Position numbers and translations under genes: made by a program. From JALHNI01 sp031367405 (GTDB taxonomy: Bacteria > Acidobacteriota > Terriglobia > Bryobacterales > Bryobacteraceae), in the NCBI GenBank assembly GCA_031367405.1, contig JANLPT010000361.1, positions 1 to 64,000 on the forward strand: a stretch of DNA of 64,000 nucleotides. Reading direction: 5' to 3'. Positions 58,041-64,000 of the stretch are shown here, piece by piece. The notes under the pieces are model-generated. The model was not told the DNA's origin. It made no database searches and worked only from the letters and a program-made list of their open reading frames with translations. Position 1 is the stretch's first letter. Each line of letters starts with the position of its first letter.

Positions 58041-58400
58041 TTAATTTTTGCCGCTGTCGCCGGACGTCAGCACCATGCGCAAGGCCCAGTTGACGATGCT
58101 CAGGCAGACCGAACCGATCAGCGCCGTGACGAACGTGTCAATCCGGAAACCCGTCACGAAGTATGTGGCAATCCACAACATAATGGCATTGATCACCAGC
58201 GAAAGCAGCCCCAGTGTCAGCAGGCGTAACGGAAAAGTCACCAGCTTCACCAGAAGGCCGAGTGTCCCGTTGATGAAGCCGATCACGACGGCGGCAATCA
58301 GCGCCGTGACGAAAGTGTCGACATGAAAGCCGGGCACAAAATAGGCGACAACCAGAAGGCTGATGGCGCTAGCAAGCCAACCCAGCAATAAATTCAACAT
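58041..58400 (-). CDS. Phage holin family (PF04020-type) membrane protein
   Basis: A 119-aa protein with four predicted helices in two related halves: LLLGWLASAISLLVVAYFVP-GFHVDTFVTAL and LVINAIMLWIATYFVTGFRI-DTFVTAL. The duplicated V-x-G-F-x-(I/V)-D-T-F motif is typical of the family, which despite its name is usually chromosomal and of unknown function. The ATG at 58400 is chosen because the frame upstream to 58634 overlaps the divergent TolC gene. Confidence 0.85.
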   Translation of the reverse strand: MLNLLLGWLASAISLLVVAYFVPGFHVDTFVTALIAAVVIGFINGTLGLLVKLVTFPLRLLTLGLLSLVINAIMLWIATYFVTGFRIDTFVTALIGSVCLSIVNWALRMVLTSGDSGKN

Positions 58401-58458
58401 GCGCTCATCATAGCGCGTTGCCTTCAATAGAGTCGGCCAGCGCGGTACGCTCGGAATT

Positions 58459-59730
58459 ATGCGATTTCTGATGCTCCTTTCGGCCATCTCCCTGTTCGCG
58501 GATACGCGGACCTTGACGCTGTCGCAAGCCGTGGATCTGGCGCTCCAACAAAGTCCGGATCTGGTGCTGGCGCGTTTGGATGAAGTGAAAGCGAACCAAG
58601 CCGTCCGCGCGGCGCGCGACCCGTTCATCCCCAAGATCTACGTGGGCAGCGGCCTCGCCTACACCTACGGCTTTCCGATGAGCATCGATGGGTCAGCTCC
58701 GTCGATCGTCCAGGCGCGGGCCGCCGCATCGATTTATGACAAAACCAAGAGCATCAAGCTGGCTGAGGAACGGGAGAACGCGCGGACGGCGAAGTTGACC
58801 GCTGACGGCCGCCGGGAAGAAGTGGTGGAGCGGGTGGCCACCGCGTATCTCGACGCTGACCGCGCCGCGCGGCTGGCCCGAGTCGCCACCAAGCAGGTCG
58901 ACGCTTTGACCCAGGTACTCGATGCAACCAAGGCCAAGGTGACCGAAGGGCGCGCCATTCGGCTGGACGAAATGCGGGCCGAGCTGGATCGCGAACGGGC
59001 CAGGGAACGCGCCCGCTTGCTCGAAAGCGATGCGCGCTTTGCACAAACCCAACTCTCCTTGCTGGTGGGCGGCAGCGCCGACGATCGCATTGAAACCAGC
59101 GTGGAACTGGCCCCGATCACCGGCCTGCCCGGCTCTGAAGCGGAGGCCGTGAAACAGGCGCTCGACAGCTCAAACGAGTTGAAAAGGCTGCAATCGAGTC
59201 TGCTGGCGCAGGGCTTCAGTTTGCAAACCGAGCGGGCGGCGCGGCTGCCGAAAATCGAATTGGTGGCCCAGTACGGACTGTTCGCTAAGTTCAATCACTT
59301 CGAAGACTACTTCAATCGCTTCCAACGCAACAATGGCCAATTGGGCATGTCGTTCCAACTGCCGGTGTTGGGGGGTACGGCGGCTTCGGCGGCCACCGCC
59401 ACCGCGCAGGCCGAAGTAAGCCGCTTGCGGACCGAAGTGGGCCGTGTGCGCAATCGCACCAGCTACGAAACTCAGCGCGCTTACCAAGCCGTCACCAACG
59501 CGACGCGAGGCCGTGAATTGGCGCGCATGGAGCTGGATCTGCAACGCGAGAACGTCGCCGTCACATTGGCCCGCCAGGAGAGCGGCCGCGCGACCTTGGC
59601 CGAAGTTGAACAGGCGCGTTTCAACGAAGGCGAACGCTGGATCGGCTATTACGATGCGCAGCATCAACTGGAGCGGGCGAAGGTGGCCTTACTGCGCTGG
59701 TCCGGTGCCTTGTTAGTCGCGTTACGATGA
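58459..59730 (+). CDS. TolC-family outer-membrane efflux protein
   Basis: A 423-aa protein with a signal peptide (MRFLMLLSAISLFAD) and the two OEP repeats of long coiled helices: LTLSQAVDLALQQSPDLVLA, VVERVATAYLDADRAARLAR, LPVLGGTAASAATATAQAEV and VTLARQESGRATLAEVEQAR. TolC proteins form trimeric exit ducts for export pumps. No adaptor or inner-membrane pump is adjacent; the downstream genes encode an M19 dipeptidase (4-bp overlap) and an MFS carrier. Confidence 0.9.
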   Translation: MRFLMLLSAISLFADTRTLTLSQAVDLALQQSPDLVLARLDEVKANQAVRAARDPFIPKIYVGSGLAYTYGFPMSIDGSAPSIVQARAAASIYDKTKSIKLAEERENARTAKLTADGRREEVVERVATAYLDADRAARLARVATKQVDALTQVLDATKAKVTEGRAIRLDEMRAELDRERARERARLLESDARFAQTQLSLLVGGSADDRIETSVELAPITGLPGSEAEAVKQALDSSNELKRLQSSLLAQGFSLQTERAARLPKIELVAQYGLFAKFNHFEDYFNRFQRNNGQLGMSFQLPVLGGTAASAATATAQAEVSRLRTEVGRVRNRTSYETQRAYQAVTNATRGRELARMELDLQRENVAVTLARQESGRATLAEVEQARFNEGERWIGYYDAQHQLERAKVALLRWSGALLVALR

Positions 59731-60809
59731 GCGTTATGCCGAAATTGATCTTCGACGCTCACCTGGACCTTTCCATGAACGCCATGGAATGGAACCGGGA
59801 CATTCGTTTGCCGCAAGTGGAGATCCGCCGTCGCGAGTTGGGCATGAAAGATCTGCCCGACCGCACCCGCAACACGGTCTGCCTGCCCGAAATGCGCCGG
59901 GGCCGCATCGGCCTTTGCGTCGCCACCCAGATTGCGCGCTTCTCGGCGCGCTTCAGCAATCTGCCGGGCTGGCGCAGTCCGGAACAGGCCTGGGCGCAGA
60001 CGCAAGGCCAGCTCGCCTGGTATCGCGCGATGGAAGAGTGTGGCGAATTGGTGCAGCTGCGTACTTGGCCGGAGGTGGAGGCGCATGCCAACCTCTGGCG
60101 CGAGACGACGACGTGCAACTTACCCATCGGCTACTTACTCAGCCTCGAGGGCGCGGACTCCATCTTGAGTTGGCGGCATCTGGAAAAATCGCGGGCCGAT
60201 GGCCTCATCGCCATGGGCCCCGTCCACTATGGCCCGGGTATCTACGGGCACGGCACGGACGACCAAGGTCCACTTACACCGAAAGGCCGTGAGTTACTCA
60301 AGGAAATGGAACGGCTGGGCATCATTCTCGATGTTACTCATCTTTGCGACGAGAGCTTCTGGGACGCGCTCGGACATTTCCATGGCCCCGTCTGGGCCAG
60401 CCACCATAATTGCCGCGCGCTGGCCGATTGGAATCGTCAACTCGCCGACGACCAGATCAAGGCATTGGTGGAGCGGGGTGCCGTCATCGGGATGGCCTTC
60501 GACGCCATCATGATGGTGCATGGCTGGACCCATAAACGCTCCACGCCGCAGGACTTCGGCTTGAAGATGGAGAAAATCTGCGAGCACATTGACCATATCT
60601 GCCAGATCGCCGGCGATGCCCGCCATGTCGGCATCGGCACGGACCTGGACGGCGGCTACGGCACCGAGCAAACGCCAATGGACCTGGATAGTATCGCTGA
60701 CCTCACCACGCTCGCCGCCCCGCTCGCCCAACGCGGTTACACCAGCGAAGACATCGACGGCTTCTACCAAGGCAACTTTCTGCGCTTCCTTAAAGAGCAC
60801 TTGGCGTGA
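59727..60809 (+). CDS. Membrane dipeptidase-like (M19) metallopeptidase
   Basis: A 360-aa renal-dipeptidase-family enzyme. Zinc ligands are visible: FDAHLDLS (His, Asp), LSLEGADSIL (bridging Glu), VTHLCDESFWD and VWASHHNCRAL (His pair), and GTDLDGGYG (Asp). It hydrolyses dipeptides, possibly D-amino-acid-containing ones. There is no signal peptide, so it is probably cytoplasmic. It overlaps tolC (ATGA) and the MFS gene (4 bp), which suggests an import-and-cleave role for the pair. Confidence 0.92.
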   Translation: MSVMPKLIFDAHLDLSMNAMEWNRDIRLPQVEIRRRELGMKDLPDRTRNTVCLPEMRRGRIGLCVATQIARFSARFSNLPGWRSPEQAWAQTQGQLAWYRAMEECGELVQLRTWPEVEAHANLWRETTTCNLPIGYLLSLEGADSILSWRHLEKSRADGLIAMGPVHYGPGIYGHGTDDQGPLTPKGRELLKEMERLGIILDVTHLCDESFWDALGHFHGPVWASHHNCRALADWNRQLADDQIKALVERGAVIGMAFDAIMMVHGWTHKRSTPQDFGLKMEKICEHIDHICQIAGDARHVGIGTDLDGGYGTEQTPMDLDSIADLTTLAAPLAQRGYTSEDIDGFYQGNFLRFLKEHLA

Positions 60810-62095
60810 GGCCAACCAGCGTTCGCTACGCCGTCTTGGGCGTCGCCACCGCCAACGCCTTCATCCTCTATCTAGACCGCGTTTGCATGGGCGCGGTGGT
60901 CCAATCGGTGAGCTTTCAGCGAGAGCTCGGGCTGGGCAAGGACCGTATTGGCGACGTACTCGCGGTGTTTTTCTTCGCCTATGCGATCGGGCAAACGCCG
61001 GCCGGTTACCTGGCCGACCGTTTCGGGCCCCGGCGCATGTTAGTCACTTACATTTTGCTATGGTCAATTTGTACCGCGCTAACTGGCTTTGTCGGCGGCA
61101 TGGTTGGCCTGATCGTCGTGCGCTCCGCTTGCGGACTCGCCGAAGCCGGTGCCTATCCCGCCAGCAGTCTTTTAGTCACTCGCTGGTTCCCTTTCGCCCA
61201 ACGCGGACGCGCCAATAGCGTCGTCGCTTTCGGGGGCCGCACCGGTAACTCACTCGCGCTTTGGCTCACCGCCGGGGCAATCGCCGCCCTCGGCTCCTGG
61301 CGGCCCGTGTTGTGGATCTATGGTGCCATCGGCCTTGCCCTCGCCCTGGCCACCCTGATCGTCTTTCGCGACGACCCTGCCACGCACCCGTGGGCCAACG
61401 AAGCCGAACGCGAGTTGATCCGCCGCGATGCCCCGCCCGTCAAAGCGCTCCGCCGCAAGTCACCCTGGCTCGCCCTGGTCCGCCACCGCGGACTTTGGTT
61501 CTTAAACCTCGGCACCATCGGCATGAACATCGGCTGGGCCTTCCTGATCACGTGGCTGCCCACTTACTTGCAGGAAGTGCGCGGGCTTGACCCGATCACC
61601 GCCAGCCGTTACGTCTCCATTGCCTTGGCCTGTAGCCTGGGCGGCGTGCTGTTCGGTGGCTGGTGGTGCGACGTGCTCACCCGCCGCTTCGGACGCACCT
61701 GGGGCCGGCGTTTGCCGTTCCTGACGGGCAGTTCTGTGGCGATGGCCGCCTACTTACTCTGTCCCCTGCTGGGCACCCCCATTGCGGTGGCTGTAGCTTG
61801 TGGCATCGTCGCTTTCGCCACCGATAGCATGGTACCCGCAGTGTGGGCGCTGGCCCAGGATATTGGCGGGACACACGTCGCGTCGACCTTGGCGTGGAGT
61901 AACATGTGGGGCAACTTCGGCGCTTCCGCCATCGCAAAATTGATCCCTTTTATCCTCGCTACTTCACTGCACTTTACTGACTGGCGCGAGATCTTCTGGT
62001 TGTGCGCCGGCGGCTTCGCCCTGCTCGGCGTTGCCGCCATGCTGGTGGATAGCGCGAAGCCACTTACCGATTCTCATCCCGCAGCTCCGCGCTAA
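60806..62095 (+). CDS. MFS transporter, anion:cation symporter (hexuronate/phthalate)-like
   Basis: A 429-aa 12-helix carrier with a GTG start overlapping the dipeptidase stop. ACS-family traits: VCMGAVVQSV, FGPRRMLVTY in loop 2-3, GLAEAGAYPASSLLVTRWFP and RGRANSVVAFGGRTGNSLA. These take up organic acids or dipeptide-like anions by H+ symport. Gene order suggests it supplies substrate for the M19 enzyme; that link is inference. Confidence 0.88.
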   Translation: MRPTSVRYAVLGVATANAFILYLDRVCMGAVVQSVSFQRELGLGKDRIGDVLAVFFFAYAIGQTPAGYLADRFGPRRMLVTYILLWSICTALTGFVGGMVGLIVVRSACGLAEAGAYPASSLLVTRWFPFAQRGRANSVVAFGGRTGNSLALWLTAGAIAALGSWRPVLWIYGAIGLALALATLIVFRDDPATHPWANEAERELIRRDAPPVKALRRKSPWLALVRHRGLWFLNLGTIGMNIGWAFLITWLPTYLQEVRGLDPITASRYVSIALACSLGGVLFGGWWCDVLTRRFGRTWGRRLPFLTGSSVAMAAYLLCPLLGTPIAVAVACGIVAFATDSMVPAVWALAQDIGGTHVASTLAWSNMWGNFGASAIAKLIPFILATSLHFTDWREIFWLCAGGFALLGVAAMLVDSAKPLTDSHPAAPR

Positions 62096-62115
62096 ACTCA
62101 AAGCTACTGCCATCT

Positions 62116-62910
62116 ATGCCTTGGATGAAATTTGAAATTTCCGCAATCTGGACGGTGATGGTGGTGGCATTCCTCGTCCTGGCAATCTGGGAAGGCGCAC
62201 GGCCCCGGCGGCAGTTATCGATGCCCGCCGAGCGGCGTTGGGGACGTAGTGGTTTGTTACTGGTGGTGGGCGGCGTCTTTCAGGCGGTTGCCTTCCGGAT
62301 CAGCCCGGTTGTCTTCGCCGCCACCGTCATTCACCGCCCGTGGGGTCTTCTGAACCGGCCCGATCTTCCGTTCGCCGTCCAGTTTGCCGCCGCCATTCTG
62401 CTGCTCGATCTCGTCCACTACCTCGGCCACCGGCTCTTTCATTCCGTCGGCGTTCTGTGGCGCATCCATGAAGTGCATCACTCCGATGTGGATTATGACG
62501 TCTCGACCGCTGCCCGCTTTCATCCGCTCGAAATTATCGGGGCCAAAGCCTTCTACTTAGGCGGCATCCTACTCTTGGCACCGCCCCTGTCCGCCGTCTT
62601 CGCCGCGGAGTTACATACGGCTTTGCTGAATGTATTTGCCCACGCCAACGTCGCTTTGCCAACCCCCGTCGAGCGCTGGTTGCGCTGGGCGATCATTACA
62701 CCGGACCTTCATCGCATTCACCATTCTGAAGACGTGGCCGACCAGAATCGTAACTTCGGCCAGACCTTTATTTGGTGGGATCGTCTCTTCGGAACTTATC
62801 TGCCCCGCTCAATTTCCGGCAACGAAGGCGTGGCCACTGGAGTTCGCGGCGTTTCTGGTGACGCGGGCGTCGTCGCCCTAATCACCCGGCCATTTCAGCG
62901 CCGTTCATAA
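62116..62910 (+). CDS. Sterol desaturase / fatty-acid hydroxylase superfamily protein
   Basis: A 264-aa integral-membrane di-iron oxygenase. The His clusters are intact: HYLGHRLFH (about residues 101-109), HEVHHSD (about 119-125) and HRIHHSED (about 199-206). Helices precede and separate them as expected. It probably hydroxylates or desaturates a membrane lipid; a hopanoid, carotenoid or fatty-acid substrate cannot be chosen. It follows the MFS gene by 20 bp and ends 4 bp before a terminator for the opposite strand. Confidence 0.9.
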   Translation: MPWMKFEISAIWTVMVVAFLVLAIWEGARPRRQLSMPAERRWGRSGLLLVVGGVFQAVAFRISPVVFAATVIHRPWGLLNRPDLPFAVQFAAAILLLDLVHYLGHRLFHSVGVLWRIHEVHHSDVDYDVSTAARFHPLEIIGAKAFYLGGILLLAPPLSAVFAAELHTALLNVFAHANVALPTPVERWLRWAIITPDLHRIHHSEDVADQNRNFGQTFIWWDRLFGTYLPRSISGNEGVATGVRGVSGDAGVVALITRPFQRRS

Positions 62911-62944
62911 AAAACGGGCCGCTGGCCCGAAGGCAGCGGCCCGT
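62909..62944 (-). terminator. Rho-independent terminator for the VPEID-like genes
   Basis: On the minus strand, ACGGGCCGCTG (62944-62934) and its complement CAGCGGCCCGT (62924-62914) form an 11-bp stem with a 9-nt loop, followed directly by TTTTTT (62914-62909). It lies 18 bp after the first VPEID-like stop. On the plus strand it could also end sterol-desaturase mRNA, but there the U-tract is lacking. Confidence 0.85.
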
Positions 62945-62961
62945 CGAATATTGGCCACTTA

Positions 62962-63120
62962 CTACTTCTTGCCGCGCCGGCTACGGAGCACCAGCATGCC
63001 CCCTGAAAGCAGCGCTAAAGCCGCCGCACCGGTTGACGCGTCAATCTCGGGAACCGTACCCGCGAAAGCTGCTCCGCCCATGCCAAAAAACATCATTAAC
63101 AAACCAACTGATTTCTTCAT
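62962..63120 (-). CDS. VPEID-CTERM-like microprotein 1
   Basis: A 52-aa protein read by eye: a signal peptide (MKKSVGLLMMFFGMGGAAFA), only GT as mature spacer, then VPEIDASTGAAALALLSGGM and a basic tail LVLRSRRGKK. This has the layout of PEP-CTERM-type sorting tails, variant VPEID: motif, membrane helix, Arg cluster. After any cleavage almost no mature protein would remain. Its stop is TAG followed at once by TAA. It is a paralogue of the gene 76 bp upstream (63197-63361); a strong terminator follows. Confidence 0.85.
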   Translation of the reverse strand: MKKSVGLLMMFFGMGGAAFAGTVPEIDASTGAAALALLSGGMLVLRSRRGKK

Positions 63121-63196
63121 GTCAAGAACGTACCACACGCCTCATCGACAATCCATACCCCCAACCTGGGGAAAGGAGTGGTGTAGATAGGGGTAC

Positions 63197-63361
63197 TTAC
63201 TTCTGGTTACGACGGCTTCGAAGCACCAACATGCCGCCCGATAAAAGCGCGAGCGCCGACGCGCCCGTCGACGCGTCAATTTCCGGTGCCGGAAACGGGG
63301 TGCCGAACGCCGACCCAGCCACGCCCATCAAAACCATTGCCAAACCAAGGAATTTCGTCAT
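63197..63361 (-). CDS. VPEID-CTERM-like microprotein 2
   Basis: A 54-aa paralogue: MTKFLGLAMVLMGVAGSAFG signal peptide, TPFPA spacer, then PEIDASTGASALALLSGGML and VLRSRRNQK. The tail is almost identical to that of the downstream copy (EIDASTGAxALALLSGGMLVLRSRR), which points to a tandem duplication with faster change in the signal peptide and spacer. The first residue of the motif is Ala instead of Val (APEID). It ends AAG-TAA-GT. No exosortase gene is in the window. Confidence 0.85.
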   Translation of the reverse strand: MTKFLGLAMVLMGVAGSAFGTPFPAPEIDASTGASALALLSGGMLVLRSRRNQK

Positions 63362-63467
63362 GCGAGAAAAGTAGCATGGGCTCGATTGCCCCTGCCATGC
63401 CCTTCAGCGCGAGAAAATACCATAACCAATAGACCTTTAGTAATGCCTGGCAACGACCCGGCCGTGC

Positions 63468-64000
63468 TCAATTCATCAGCCAGATTCCGGCGGGCACCAA
63501 CACTGCTGCGGCTAAGGTCCACACGGTGATCGCCTCGCCTTGAAAAACGGCGCTCAGCACCACGGCGAACACCGGCACCAAATTCAAGTAAGCTCCGGCG
63601 CGTGCGGGGCCCAGGGCGTACACCGCATCCATGTACCACAGGAACGCGAGCGACGTGCCCATCACCCCGAGAAACGCCAGCGCCAGCCACACCTTCAAAG
63701 GCCATACGCCAGCCGGTGCGGGGGGCGACAACGCCGCATCCAAAACAAAGATCAACGCCGCGCCCAGCAACGTGGAATAGCCCGTGGCGGCCACCGGTGA
63801 AGAGCCCGCAATCGCCGGCCGGCCCGCCAAAGTATACACGCTCCAGCCAATCACGCAGCCGCAGATTACCAGGTCCCCCAAGCCCACACCGCCGGAGGCG
63901 AAAGCGGCAAAGTTCCCCTGCGTCAGCGCGAGCGCCGCTCCCGTGAACGCGACCAACACCGCGAGAATCCGGCGGCCGGTGAGTCGCTCGCCCATCAATA
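63468..64000 (-). CDS. EamA/DMT-family transporter, partial
   Basis: The frame is open to the right edge, so the N-terminal half is missing. The visible 177 residues hold about five to six helices of the second EamA repeat: GERLTGRRILAVLVAFTGAA, LGDLVICGCVIGWSVYTL, LALAFLGVMGTSLAFLWY and RAGAYLNLVPVFAVVLSAVF. The first visible residues (MMGERLTGRR) are the end of the first repeat, so the Met is probably internal. Such carriers export metabolites such as amino acids. Confidence 0.88.
   Translation of the reverse strand, partial: LMGERLTGRRILAVLVAFTGAALALTQGNFAAFASGGVGLGDLVICGCVIGWSVYTLAGRPAIAGSSPVAATGYSTLLGAALIFVLDAALSPPAPAGVWPLKVWLALAFLGVMGTSLAFLWYMDAVYALGPARAGAYLNLVPVFAVVLSAVFQGEAITVWTLAAAVLVPAGIWLMN

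Noticed and set aside
8878..63201. AGTAAGT as eukaryote-like 5' splice sites or introns
   Set aside because: Genes containing the motif are continuous, with intact families across it; no split genes coincide with it.
1..64000. CRISPR arrays, tRNA and rRNA genes
   Set aside because: No regularly spaced repeats, cloverleaf-like segments or rRNA signatures were noticed in the intergenic regions.

Overview
The window is GC-rich, gene-dense DNA, almost certainly from an Acidobacterium of the Solibacter/Bryobacter group (Bryobacterales). That placement rests on lineage-typical families read from the sequence: a secreted NHL-repeat protein with the Solibacter-type C-terminal domain (TIGR03437-like), a VWFA-related acidobacterial protein (TIGR03436-like), an Oar-like TonB receptor with a carboxypeptidase-regulatory N-terminus, a Tat-exported DUF1501 protein, PadR regulators, Ser/Thr kinases with TPR or proline-rich tails, and tiny VPEID-CTERM-like proteins. 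lpxA, lpxD, an Mla-type lipid transporter, a TolC-type channel and a TonB receptor show a Gram-negative envelope. No rRNA, tRNA, CRISPR array or complete insertion sequence was seen.

Layout. 1-9.3 kb is an accessory, signalling-rich stretch: a partial Uma2 nuclease, an orphan HigA-like antitoxin, palindromic repeats, a response regulator overlapping a 1448-residue beta-propeller hybrid histidine kinase, a start-less antitoxin remnant, an AbrB-like/RelE-like toxin-antitoxin pair, a GAF-SpoIIE phosphatase and a decayed IS3 transposase. 9.4-18.3 kb holds a PadR/membrane-protein pair, an SPFH protein divergent from a Ser/Thr kinase-TPR protein, and the NHL protein. 18.4-25.8 kb holds an IMPase, an operon of MoaD-MoaE fusion, VWFA protein and Hfq-like protein, a frameshifted DUF362 gene, the divergent lpxA and lpxD, a MobB-like P-loop protein and a POTRA-like/HEAT protein. 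25.9-38.2 kb holds an indolepyruvate:ferredoxin oxidoreductase fusion, a LarA-like protein, several exported proteins, an HD-GYP protein and an mlaE-mlaF-mlaD operon.

38.7-49.4 kb holds an aminotransferase/M81 peptidase operon, hydrolases, a propeller pseudogene, DUF1501, a second Ser/Thr kinase, a Gfo/Idh/MocA oxidoreductase and a NIPSNAP protein. 49.4-55 kb holds a DUF2256 microgene with a photolyase stub, an esterase, the tightly overlapping run ribH-nusB-MFS-ABC ATPase-ABC permease, and a JAMM peptidase. 55-64 kb holds the TonB receptor, a holin-like membrane protein, a TolC-M19 dipeptidase-MFS-sterol desaturase run, two tandem VPEID-CTERM-like microproteins with a terminator, and a partial EamA transporter.

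No single large unknown system stands out. The most unusual signals are the strong excess of the heptamer ACTTACT/AGTAAGT, mostly on the coding strand and in all three reading phases; the two tandem microproteins that are little more than a signal peptide plus a sorting tail; the MoaD-MoaE fusion with an internal Gly-Gly, together with a JAMM peptidase in the same window; a family of imperfect palindromes placed just 3' of genes; and several small broken or hidden genes. Counts and repeat positions were made by eye.
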